5,805 nucleotides of DNA from Flavipsychrobacter sp. (GCA_021156265.1 JAJNBR010000198.1:1-5805); one strand, 5' to 3'; numbered from the stretch's first letter, positions 1 through 5,805 are shown. Translations and numbers: made by a program. Notes: generated by a model not told the origin, from the sequence alone.

Positions 1-1031
1 AGGAAAATGACCCAGGCTATCATAAAGAACTTGGCAGGGCGGTAGCCTTTTCGGGCTATTGTGGTGCCCACGAGCACAACAAAAAGAGATGCTACACCTG
101 CATTAACCTGCACTATTTGGGCAGACTGGCGATACATGCCCATAAAGCCCATTACCAGAATGGCACCATAAACACCGAGGAAGAAATAAATGCCCCAGTA
201 CAGCCTGGGTGTGTACGTCTTCACCGACATGAAAACTTTCAAGAACTGCAGGGCCGTTACGCCCACCATTACGGGTGCTACCACCATCATGAGGTTAGCG
301 AGGTAGGCTGAGTCCGGATAAAAGAACCTGGCGGCATATCCCTGCAGGCAGGCTTGTGTCAGGCCTACAAACAGAATATAGACAACATAGTATAAGTATG
401 TTCTGTCGCGAACGGTGAAGAACACGAACAGGTTGTAAAAGAACATGACCAGGATGATACCTGCATACAAGCCGAATATAAGATCGCGGTTAAGGAGCGA
501 TTCAGAAATGGTCTTATCAGTACCCAGCGTAAGTGGCAGTTGCAGCTGCTCGCTGGCATACACCTTTAGAAAAAATATGCCGGTATCGCCGGGATTAATA
601 TTGAGCGGAAAAATGTAATTCTGGTGTTTATATACTTTCCTTTCGTAGTAGGGAATATGCTCACCCGAATTTATTACGGTATAGCTGCCGTCGGGCAACA
701 GGCTGTAAAAACTCACGCTATCCACTGTTGGATAGGGAAGCTCCAGAGCAAGCCTGCTGTTCGTAGTGTTGTTTTGCACCCTTAGCTTCACCCAAATGGT
801 GGAAGCAGTCATCTCGAAGTTAGGAACTTCCTGGGTGCTTTGTTTAAACGCGTTCGAAGCAAACACTTTTTCCACGGTCATGCTGTTGGTAGAGTCCTCC
901 AGCAATGCCACTCGGTCTCCGATCTCTATGTTGCCGGAGGTGTTGGTATAGGAGATAACCTCTTGCGCATGGAGCCCGAAGCTGAAAAATACGGCAAAGG
1001 AAACCAGGAGAAAAAATAGTCTAGACTTCAT
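1..1031 (-). CDS. 7TMR-DISM family membrane sensor protein, partial (C-terminus beyond left edge)
   Basis: The gene reads leftward from ATG at 1031 with no stop before the window edge; 343 codons are visible. Residues 1-22 form a signal peptide (hydrophobic run, cleavage probable after LHA, before QEV). Residues about 24-170 are a beta-rich periplasmic region of the 7TMR-DISMED2 type, with the characteristic IWVKLRVQN stretch near 79-87. From about 184 a multi-helix membrane domain begins with GLYAGIILVMFFYNLFVFF, then a charged RDR turn and YLYYVVYILF. Five helices are complete (about 185-206, 211-226, 245-263, 277-299, 305-326) and a sixth starts near 335. In this family the outer domain is thought to bind ligands, often carbohydrate-like, and the membrane domain passes the signal to a cytoplasmic output module such as a histidine kinase, cyclase or phosphatase. 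That module lies outside the window, so the output type is unknown. The start overlaps the end of the upstream acyltransferase gene by 11 bases and has only a weak AACAGG upstream, which suggests translational coupling. Family assignment is strong; the ligand is unknown. Confidence 0.9.
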   Translation of the reverse strand, partial: MKSRLFFLLVSFAVFFSFGLHAQEVISYTNTSGNIEIGDRVALLEDSTNSMTVEKVFASNAFKQSTQEVPNFEMTASTIWVKLRVQNNTTNSRLALELPYPTVDSVSFYSLLPDGSYTVINSGEHIPYYERKVYKHQNYIFPLNINPGDTGIFFLKVYASEQLQLPLTLGTDKTISESLLNRDLIFGLYAGIILVMFFYNLFVFFTVRDRTYLYYVVYILFVGLTQACLQGYAARFFYPDSAYLANLMMVVAPVMVGVTALQFLKVFMSVKTYTPRLYWGIYFFLGVYGAILVMGFMGMYRQSAQIVQVNAGVASLFVVLVGTTIARKGYRPAKFFMIAWVIF

Positions 1032-1722
1032 GGCCTGTTGGTATTGCCAGTTCATATAAAATATCGAAGGGCCCTCTCCTGCCTTCTTCTGTTTTGATCT
1101 GGTTGGGGTTATCCCTTAATGACAAAATTTCGATCTTCTCGTCGGCATGCGCCGTTTCCAGAAGGCTTGCGTCGGGCAGCACCATTGCGGTTGCAACAAG
1201 ATCATCCTTGGGATAGTAGAACGTACCGTTATTACCTAAAAATGTTGCGATCTGGAAGCCTGCCTTTTGCGCCATTTGTATGGTATACGCTGCACACAGC
1301 GCAAACATGGATTTTATTCCCAGCTGCGGCGCTATACTCACTGCCGTACGCGTCAGAAACACACTACCAATGCCCATGCCTGCTACCTCACGCGAATTCC
1401 AGAGACCGCATAATTCAGCTGTGCCTTCTTTTGCGTAGCTTTTTATGGTTTCGTGAACGCTCTCATCCAATTCTGATACAGCTTTTTCTAATGGAAGGGG
1501 GTACCGTTCGCTGGAGACCTGCACACGGGCGCCGCCCAATACCTTTAGGGTTTCAGTGTCTTCAGCCACTATTACATAAGTCTTCGGATCCTGGAACCAT
1601 TCGACATTAGCTGAGGTGATCATAGTAATGCCGAAATTCTTCAGGATCTTCATATGACCCTCGACAAATTTCTGGCATGACTCAAGATCATCCACCGCCC
1701 TGAATACCCTAAGTTTGATCAT
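1021..1722 (-). CDS. GNAT-fold acyltransferase, possibly FeeM/autoinducer-synthase-like
   Basis: This 233-residue protein has the layout of an acyl-CoA-dependent GNAT enzyme. An N-terminal strand-helix segment (1-30) is followed by TYVIVAED and GGARVQV (48-69, strands leading to the central sheet). ELCGLWNSREVAGMGIGSV (103-121) contains the R/Q-x-x-G-x-G/A-like pyrophosphate-binding loop, and a helix ends in MAQKAGF (150-156), the usual end of the GNAT core. A C-terminal extension of about 75 residues follows. The W42...D45...GGAR66...LPLE order and the long size compared with minimal GNATs resemble the LuxI/FeeM branch, which transfers acyl chains to amino compounds, but I cannot tell this from an ordinary N-acetyltransferase by eye. 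It is the second gene of the operon, 10 bases after the ThiF-nitroreductase gene, and has a good AAGGA ribosome binding site 7 bases before ATG. Its TAG stop lies inside the start of the sensor gene. GNAT fold is likely; substrate is unknown. Confidence 0.8.
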   Translation of the reverse strand: MIKLRVFRAVDDLESCQKFVEGHMKILKNFGITMITSANVEWFQDPKTYVIVAEDTETLKVLGGARVQVSSERYPLPLEKAVSELDESVHETIKSYAKEGTAELCGLWNSREVAGMGIGSVFLTRTAVSIAPQLGIKSMFALCAAYTIQMAQKAGFQIATFLGNNGTFYYPKDDLVATAMVLPDASLLETAHADEKIEILSLRDNPNQIKTEEGRRGPFDILYELAIPTGHEV

Positions 1723-1729
1723 CGTTTAT

Positions 1730-1735
1730 TCCTTA
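1730..1735 (-). promoter_or_regulatory. Ribosome binding site of the GNAT gene overlapping the upstream stop codon
   Basis: On the minus strand the sequence TAAGGA combines the TAA stop of the ThiF-nitroreductase gene with an AAGGA Shine-Dalgarno core, seven bases before the ATG at 1722. This is the clearest ribosome binding site in the window. Ribosomes terminating on the first gene would sit on the initiation site of the second, which fits coupled and roughly balanced synthesis of the two enzymes. Confidence 0.75.
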
Positions 1736-4039
1736 ACCGAAAGAAAGCACAGTTTCGACAGGTACGCGCAAAGACGCTTTTGGTTGCTTTTCTGTCAAAA
1801 AAACCCTGAAAAGTAATATTTCTCCCAGTCTTTTATCAATCGAAAATAATCTTTCAAATTCTTTTCGCAATTCTGCCAGCTCATTGGCCATCTTTTCAGG
1901 GAAAGTCTGCCGTCCCTCGTAGGCCAGCCTGTTGAAAAGGAAGGTTGATATACTGAGGGGCTGAAAAGCTATATTTTCTTTAGTTGCCGCCAGCCAGGCA
2001 CGTTCCACAGCCCTGCCTCCATCGAAAAAATTGGCCATACTGTATTCAGGCATCGTTATTAAACCTATGGCCGATGCAGCCATAGCCGACTTGCGCGACA
2101 CCCGTTCAAGCCCCGAACCTCCGCCCCACTTATTCAGGTAATTGATCACTTCCCAGTTGCGGGCTATGCCAAAACCGGCGCGCTCGGAGGGTGTAAGATC
2201 GAGCGTTTCTATATCTATGCCCTTCCTGAATTTCTGATTTTCCTCTTCCGTCCAGATTATTTCTGCCAAAAAATCGATGTGCCCGCCTTCATGCATGATA
2301 CGGATGCGGTCAGCTTTCGCTATAACATCGCTGATCGCTTCCAGGTCTGCATCGCTGGTCAGGAATTGCAGGTTGGCACCGGGAACTGTTTTTGCCGCAG
2401 CCACCATTTTGCCCAGTCGTTCGGGCTCAATTGGCTGTCGGGGAACCAATAAGCGATTGGCCTGGCGATTGCCGATAACATTTGCCAGCTCGTCGACCTT
2501 GTGCAGTTCCAGGTCAGGCACGGTACTATCTTTGAAGAAACGGAACGCGGCCACCAGACTGCTTTTATCACCCAACGGCAGTTTCTCCATCTTCACCTCC
2601 AAACCTTCTGCATGCGCCTGTAAAACAAGGTTCTCAGTCGCAGTGCCAAAACCTATAAACGATCCTGTGAAATTGAAGTCCACAAGGTGTGTTTCATATT
2701 CCCTGTTCTCGAAAAGGTAAAGTACGTCGCCGGTATACTTCCACTTCCACGGTTGTGAATTCCCGCCTGTTGGCGCCGTAATGGCGGCAGCAACCAGCTT
2801 TTGAACGATGTCATTACCTAACGACACCTGGCCGGCCAACACTGGTATGGCGGTTTGTTTTATCAGCGCGGCCATCTCGTCGTCGCTAATACCTTCCGTA
2901 AATTCCGGGAAGTGCGGTCTGTCTTCAACCTTGTTATCTGTAATAAGCTCTTCTATGTCTATGAAATATCTACCCGATTCATGGTATTGATCAAGCAGTA
3001 TCCTTCTGCATACGTCAGCAGTGATACCACCGCCCAGCGCTACGGCGCTGGCCAGTTGCGGCCATGTCGTTATCGATTGACCTATTTCGAGCATAGATGC
3101 TTTTGCACGTGTTGATATGGTTTCCGCACCGGCTATAGGCAAAAGGTACGGTACTTTTTCCTCGTTTGTTTTCAGGTGCTTGATCCTCGAAACGTCCAGG
3201 TGTTCTATGAAACCGTGCAGAATAGGCCGGTCAGGTTGCAGGTCAAACCGCTCTATGTCTATTGTCCCCCTGTCGCTGGCTTCCATTACCACGGGTATCT
3301 GTGCGGCCTTGGCTCTTTGCCTGCACAGCACCTTAATGTCCAGCCCGTCACATTCGTCTATCAGGATATCGAGCTTACCGCCTTCTGAAATAAACTTATC
3401 AATATTTTCCTCGGTAATACCTTCGGGATAGCAAATGATATTCAGGTAAGGGTCTATCTCCGCTATCTCACGGGCCACTGCCACCACCTTTTTGATGCCC
3501 AGGTTATACAGGCCGGTGCGTATCCGGTTATAATTCGTAAGCTCCAGCACGTCAAAATCGGCGAGCCTTAGTTCGCCACAGCCCCGCTCCATTGCCAGGG
3601 TTACAGAAACCGACTGACCTACGGAAAGGCCGATAACGCCTATTTTTTTCGTTGCGAGTACATCGCGCTCTGCATTGGTTATCTTGTATTGGTTTCTCGA
3701 TGTGCGAACTTCAATAAATTCTTTTTCATCAAGAATGTGTACTAATCTTTTGTTCCACGGATAATATGCCCAAACCCCATATTTTTCTTTGGAAAACCCG
3801 TTAAGATGCGCTGCGATCAACGCTTCGTAGTCCTCAGCCTTCAATGTAACGGTAGCGTTACGGATCTTGATGAGCTCTTTAAGTTGGTCGAATAACTCCT
3901 CGGATACGAATACATCTTCGTTCAATATCTCGTTAAACCGGCGATTATCTTCCGGTCTTTGCAGCCGTAACAGCTCAGGTGTAAAAACATCCTTTAATTC
4001 TAATGTCCTATCTCTTAAGCTATTGAATTTATCTACCAT
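1733..4039 (-). CDS. ThiF/E1-like adenylation domain fused to FMN nitroreductase (Rv1355c family)
   Basis: This 768-residue protein is a two-enzyme fusion. Residues about 60-125 form a lead-in including YYPWNKRLVHIL. Residues about 125-350 are an E1/ThiF Rossmann domain: KIGVIGLSVGQ (132-142) is the nucleotide-binding loop, LADFDVLELTNYNR (159-172) carries the acidic residues and N/R used for ATP, KK at 183-184 matches the conserved lysine, and LIDECDG (226-232) matches the DxxD position. Residues about 405-705 are a nitroreductase domain: APTGGNSQPWKW (422-433) and NRQANR (524-529) are FMN-binding signatures, and GRAVERAWLA (675-684) is the typical late helix. E1-like domains adenylate carboxyl groups; nitroreductase-fold enzymes carry out FMN-dependent redox reactions. 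No CxxC zinc pair, usual in MoeB/ThiF, is present, and no sulfur-carrier or ubiquitin-like partner is in the window. The architecture matches mycobacterial Rv1355c ('MoeY'), whose molybdopterin role is only a label. The ATG at 4039 has no obvious Shine-Dalgarno site. It is first gene of the operon. Domain calls are strong; substrate is unknown. Confidence 0.93.
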   Translation of the reverse strand: MVDKFNSLRDRTLELKDVFTPELLRLQRPEDNRRFNEILNEDVFVSEELFDQLKELIKIRNATVTLKAEDYEALIAAHLNGFSKEKYGVWAYYPWNKRLVHILDEKEFIEVRTSRNQYKITNAERDVLATKKIGVIGLSVGQSVSVTLAMERGCGELRLADFDVLELTNYNRIRTGLYNLGIKKVVAVAREIAEIDPYLNIICYPEGITEENIDKFISEGGKLDILIDECDGLDIKVLCRQRAKAAQIPVVMEASDRGTIDIERFDLQPDRPILHGFIEHLDVSRIKHLKTNEEKVPYLLPIAGAETISTRAKASMLEIGQSITTWPQLASAVALGGGITADVCRRILLDQYHESGRYFIDIEELITDNKVEDRPHFPEFTEGISDDEMAALIKQTAIPVLAGQVSLGNDIVQKLVAAAITAPTGGNSQPWKWKYTGDVLYLFENREYETHLVDFNFTGSFIGFGTATENLVLQAHAEGLEVKMEKLPLGDKSSLVAAFRFFKDSTVPDLELHKVDELANVIGNRQANRLLVPRQPIEPERLGKMVAAAKTVPGANLQFLTSDADLEAISDVIAKADRIRIMHEGGHIDFLAEIIWTEEENQKFRKGIDIETLDLTPSERAGFGIARNWEVINYLNKWGGGSGLERVSRKSAMAASAIGLITMPEYSMANFFDGGRAVERAWLAATKENIAFQPLSISTFLFNRLAYEGRQTFPEKMANELAELRKEFERLFSIDKRLGEILLFRVFLTEKQPKASLRVPVETVLSFG

Positions 4040-4052
4040 ACATATATCATTT

Positions 4053-4065
4053 ACACTAAAAGTGT
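4053..4065. repeat. Short palindrome ACACT-aaa-AGTGT upstream of the promoter core
   Basis: A perfect 5-bp inverted repeat with a 3-base spacer lies immediately upstream of the TACCTTTG core, where a regulator could contact DNA between the -33 and -7 regions. AGTGT occurs again at 4078-4082, just past the core. It could be an operator for the response regulator gene or for both divergent units, but a repeat this short can arise by chance. Confidence 0.35.
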
Positions 4066-4066
4066 G

Positions 4067-4074
4067 TACCTTTG
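4067..4074 (+). promoter_or_regulatory. Bacteroidota-type -7 promoter element (TACCTTTG) of the response regulator gene
   Basis: TACCTTTG matches the TAnnTTTG consensus recognised by the Bacteroidota primary sigma factor. It faces the response regulator, giving a leader of about 110 bases with the start of transcription near 4080. No good TTG-type -33 element is seen 19-23 bases upstream; that stretch is AT-rich and contains a palindrome, so the promoter may need an activator. No equally good match faces the ThiF-nitroreductase gene on the other strand; the nearest is TATTTTG at 4104-4098, one base short in the spacer. Confidence 0.6.
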
Positions 4075-4091
4075 CACAGTGTCTAGCTCAT

Positions 4092-4159
4092 CCGCGGCAA
4101 AATAATAAAATCGCACGTAAATATATGTCTGTCAGTTTTATTATTTAAATTGCGTACGG
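4092..4159 (+). other. Imperfect long hairpin in the response regulator leader
   Basis: AAATAATAAAA at 4100-4110 and TTTTATTATTT at 4136-4146 are perfect 11-bp complements around a 25-base loop. The pairing extends outward after a small bulge with GCA (4097-4099) to TGC (4151-4153), and after an internal loop with CCG (4092-4094) to CGG (4157-4159). It lies wholly in the predicted leader, between the promoter core and the ATG at 4192. The central stem is only A-T pairs, so stability is modest and a coincidental origin in AT-rich DNA cannot be excluded. Confidence 0.35.
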
Positions 4160-4191
4160 TTTTTTAAAAAGAATGTGTTGACCCCAGATTT

Positions 4192-4656
4192 ATGCCTGAG
4201 AATAAAATCAATATATTGTATGTAGATGACGAAGAGAATAACCTCATTTCTTTTAAAGCCACCTTCAGGATCAAATACAATGTATTTACGGCCATAAGCG
4301 GCGAAGAGGCTAAAAGGATCCTGGCAAGTAAGCCAATCGACATCATTATAACGGATCAGCGCATGCCTGGCATGACAGGCGTGGAATTTCTGGAGTCCAT
4401 CATAGGCGATTACCCCGACCCCATGCGAATACTCCTTACCGGTTATGCGGATATGAACGCCGTTGTAGAGGCAATCAACAAAGGAAAAATATTCCATTAC
4501 CTCACTAAGCCATGGAATGAAGATGAGCTGGATGCAGCTATCCAGCGTGCGTACGATGTATACCGCATCAGGATCGATGAAAAAGAGTTGACACAGAAGC
4601 TTGGTGTCACCAACGAGCAGTTGGAATTCCTGTTGAGACAGCGCCTGCTGTCATAA
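4192..4656 (+). CDS. Single-domain response regulator (receiver domain, RpfG-like)
   Basis: This is a 154-residue cytoplasmic receiver protein. All phosphotransfer residues are present: acidic pair D12-D13 in ILYVDDE, phosphoacceptor D55 in ITDQRMPGMTG, switch threonine T83 in LLTGYAD, and lysine K106 in YLTKPW. The sequence style (TDQRMPGMTGVEFL, LTGYAD, LTKPWNEDEL) is that of receivers found in RpfG-type HD-GYP proteins and hybrid kinases. After about residue 118 there is only a helical tail of some 36 residues and no DNA-binding, HD-GYP or enzymatic domain, so it probably acts by protein contact, as a phosphorelay intermediate or on a kinase. It is divergent from the ThiF-nitroreductase operon, whose last visible gene is a membrane sensor, so a partnership is plausible but unproven. 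No Shine-Dalgarno site precedes the start; the ATG is chosen because the first receiver strand begins seven residues later. It ends at a strong terminator. Confidence 0.93.
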   Translation: MPENKINILYVDDEENNLISFKATFRIKYNVFTAISGEEAKRILASKPIDIIITDQRMPGMTGVEFLESIIGDYPDPMRILLTGYADMNAVVEAINKGKIFHYLTKPWNEDELDAAIQRAYDVYRIRIDEKELTQKLGVTNEQLEFLLRQRLLS

Positions 4657-4661
4657 AAAAA

Positions 4662-4677
4662 TCCCGCTTTCGCGGGA
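4662..4677. terminator. Bidirectional Rho-independent terminator
   Basis: TCCCGC, a TTTC loop and GCGGGA form a perfect 6-bp GC-rich stem between two convergent genes. On the minus strand the stem is followed by a run of seven T (complement of 4655-4661), ideal for ending the DUF922 transcript. On the plus strand it is followed by the looser ACTTTCATTTT, adequate for the response regulator gene whose stop lies six bases before the stem. Confidence 0.85.
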
Positions 4678-4685
4678 CTTTCATT

Positions 4686-5537
4686 TTAAGAGTCTTTCCA
4701 TTTATCAGTCTGGGCCAGTTCCTGAGCTATCATTGCCTCCCAGCGATCTTGCTCTTTGTATATCAGGCCATGATTTGTATCGTCTTCATATTGCTGTTGG
4801 CGCTCCTGGTATTCTTTCTGCAATGCAGCATAGATGCCCTTTAAGGTGGTGCGCAGACTGGCAACGTCCACATTTACATTTGCCATCCGCTCGCGCAATT
4901 TGCGTGTGTACAGCTCGCAAAGGTCAAAATGCCCTTGTTCATGAGCCAGGATATTCGGGTTCTTTTCAGATTCCCTTATCCACGACTTGCGCGTATAAAA
5001 GGTGTTGAACACATTTACTTTCAGCATTGGGTTATTCTGCGTTACCGTATTAGTTTCAAAACCTATAGCGCAAAAGGTTGCTGCAGCAATATTATCAACG
5101 GTATACGGTTGTACCGGTCCGCGAAAATCATCCCAAGTAAGCCTGCGATCGGCCGACCATGTAAATTCAGTCTCATACATGCGTGGATTTTCAGCTTTAT
5201 ACAGCGTAGCCGTGATATGGTCGCAGATATTGGCTTTGCTACTAGCCTTCATGGCGTTTATCTTGATGATATTCGCTTTCGCTTTTTTAGCAATCTCCTT
5301 TGCAGAGGCAACCAGCTTAGCATAGCTCACCTGCTGGTTTGCATCACCGCTAACCTGTATCGTCTCCAGGCGCTCGGCGTATACCGGTTCGGGATCGTTG
5401 GATTGAAGAACAACAATGTTTTTTTCACCAAAAATGCCACCGGGTGATGGGAAATCAGCAAATAGTTGTCCAGGCACAGCACAGGTCGCCACTAAAAGGG
5501 TACATACAAATACCCCAGATCTTACAGCACGATTCAT
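4686..5537 (-). CDS. Exported DUF922 protein, putative zinc metalloprotease-like (HEQGH)
   Basis: The 283-residue product begins with a signal peptide (charged MNRAVR, hydrophobic core 8-21, probable cleavage after LFA at 25-27), so it acts outside the cytoplasm. Residues about 50-115 form a small domain with a lysine/alanine-rich helix (73-88) and the C105-containing strand. Residues about 120-270 match the DUF922 layout: FTWSADRRLTWDDFRG (125-140), the AAAT segment (151-154), and ILAHEQGHFDLCELY (196-210). HEQGH at 199-203 is the HExxH signature of zincin metalloproteases, and D205 or E208 could supply a further ligand; activity of the family is, to my knowledge, uncharacterised. The C-terminal third is a charged, glutamine-rich helix. 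The gene stands alone, converging with the response regulator and diverging from a glycosyltransferase. A weak AGAG precedes the ATG; TAATTTTA (complement of 5567-5574) is a near-match to a -7 element. VATC at 16-19 is a poor lipobox, so a soluble secreted form is preferred. Confidence 0.88.
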   Translation of the reverse strand: MNRAVRSGVFVCTLLVATCAVPGQLFADFPSPGGIFGEKNIVVLQSNDPEPVYAERLETIQVSGDANQQVSYAKLVASAKEIAKKAKANIIKINAMKASSKANICDHITATLYKAENPRMYETEFTWSADRRLTWDDFRGPVQPYTVDNIAAATFCAIGFETNTVTQNNPMLKVNVFNTFYTRKSWIRESEKNPNILAHEQGHFDLCELYTRKLRERMANVNVDVASLRTTLKGIYAALQKEYQERQQQYEDDTNHGLIYKEQDRWEAMIAQELAQTDKWKDS

Positions 5538-5659
5538 TAACTCTTATTTTTATTTGTGGGAATACTTAAAATTACGAAAAGCTCATGAATAAACAGTGAC
5601 GGTTGTCATCGTAAGTTGTTAAAACTAAAAGAATTCACATTTAATCTATATATGCCAAA

Positions 5660-5669
5660 TAAACGTTTA
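5660..5669. repeat. 10-bp perfect palindrome TAAACGTTTA
   Basis: In the spacer between the DUF922 gene and the glycosyltransferase, TAAACGTTTA reads the same on both strands and is followed at once by a second CGTTTAC copy (5670-5676 region). It lies 25 bases before the glycosyltransferase start and could be an operator half-site array, though short AT-rich palindromes are common. The rest of the 156-base spacer (5538-5693) shows no convincing TAnnTTTG element on either strand. Confidence 0.3.
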
Positions 5670-5693
5670 CGTTTACTTTTATAGCCAGCTTTT

Positions 5694-5805
5694 ATGACAG
5701 CCATTAGTGTAGTACTTATAACGCTCAATGAAGAGCGAAACCTTGCCCGTTGCCTCCAGTCTGTAAAGCGGATCGCCAACGAGATCATCGTGGTTGACAG
5801 TATGT
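5694..5805 (+). CDS. Family 2 glycosyltransferase, partial (N-terminus only)
   Basis: Thirty-seven codons are visible before the right edge. ISVVLITLNEERNLARCLQS (4-23) followed by EIIVVDS (30-36) is the standard opening of a GT-A fold family 2 glycosyltransferase: the first strand, the NEE motif, the first helix and the second strand ending in an aspartate that contacts the nucleotide of the sugar donor. The wording is closest to the WaaE/KdtX type involved in lipopolysaccharide core assembly, but many polysaccharide and glycoprotein enzymes share it and the acceptor cannot be judged from this fragment. The ATG at 5694 is the only suitable start; the ATG at 5652 opens a ten-codon frame that stops at 5684. 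No clear Shine-Dalgarno site precedes it. Confidence 0.88.
   Translation, partial: MTAISVVLITLNEERNLARCLQSVKRIANEIIVVDSM

Noticed and set aside
1119..1610. 163-codon plus-strand open frame opposite the GNAT gene
   Set aside because: Composition is unlike a folded protein and it is fully antisense to a gene with recognisable domain motifs.
2271..2291. HEGGH, a zincin-like HExxH pattern at residues 583-587 of the ThiF-nitroreductase protein
   Set aside because: It lies inside the nitroreductase domain, without other metalloprotease features; it is most likely coincidental or part of the flavin/substrate site.
2277..2720. 147-codon plus-strand open frame opposite the nitroreductase domain
   Set aside because: Antisense shadow with serine/arginine-rich low-complexity translation and no recognisable motif.
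4157..4172. T-run followed by A-run upstream of the response regulator, resembling a terminator tail
   Set aside because: The preceding stem is mostly A-T pairs and lies within the predicted leader, so it is not a credible intrinsic terminator.
4141..4497. 118-codon minus-strand open frame opposite the response regulator
   Set aside because: Antisense to a complete receiver domain with all catalytic residues; no independent support.
4929..5447. 172-codon plus-strand open frame opposite the DUF922 gene
   Set aside because: Antisense to a gene with signal peptide and HEQGH motif; its translation matches no family I recognise.
5481..5492. Possible lipobox VATC in the DUF922 signal peptide
   Set aside because: Threonine at the -1 position does not fit the lipobox consensus, and a good signal peptidase I site follows.

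Overview
The window looks like a Bacteroidota chromosome segment, most plausibly Chitinophagaceae or a relative. The grounds are a TAnnTTTG-type promoter core, weak or absent Shine-Dalgarno sites at most starts, a 7TMR-DISM sensor, an RpfG-like single-domain response regulator with a short helical tail, and a secreted DUF922 protein. The lineage call comes from protein style and promoter type, not from a search.

Left part (1-4039, all minus strand): three tightly packed genes form one apparent operon, transcribed right to left. First is a 768-residue fusion of a ThiF/E1-like adenylation domain and an FMN nitroreductase domain, the architecture of the Rv1355c ('MoeY') family. Ten bases later comes a 233-residue GNAT-fold acyltransferase whose ribosome binding site overlaps the fusion gene's stop codon. 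Overlapping its 3' end by 11 bases is a 7TMR-DISM membrane sensor that runs off the left edge, so its output domain is not visible.

Middle (4040-4656): a 152-base divergent region carries a clear TACCTTTG promoter core pointing right, a short palindrome just upstream of it and a long imperfect hairpin in the leader. It drives a 154-residue receiver-only response regulator. A stem-loop terminator at 4662-4677 separates this gene from the convergent gene on its right.

Right part (4682-5805): a minus-strand exported DUF922 protein with an HEQGH zincin motif, a 156-base divergent spacer, and the first 37 codons of a family 2 glycosyltransferase on the plus strand that runs off the right edge.

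The most interesting reading is that the left four genes form a small-molecule synthesis-and-sensing module. An acyl-CoA-using transferase and an adenylating/redox fusion enzyme would make or modify a metabolite, the 7TMR-DISM receptor would detect a ligand, and the divergent receiver protein would carry the signal. Each gene assignment is supported by sequence; the functional link between them is inference. I saw no RNA genes, mobile elements or CRISPR arrays.
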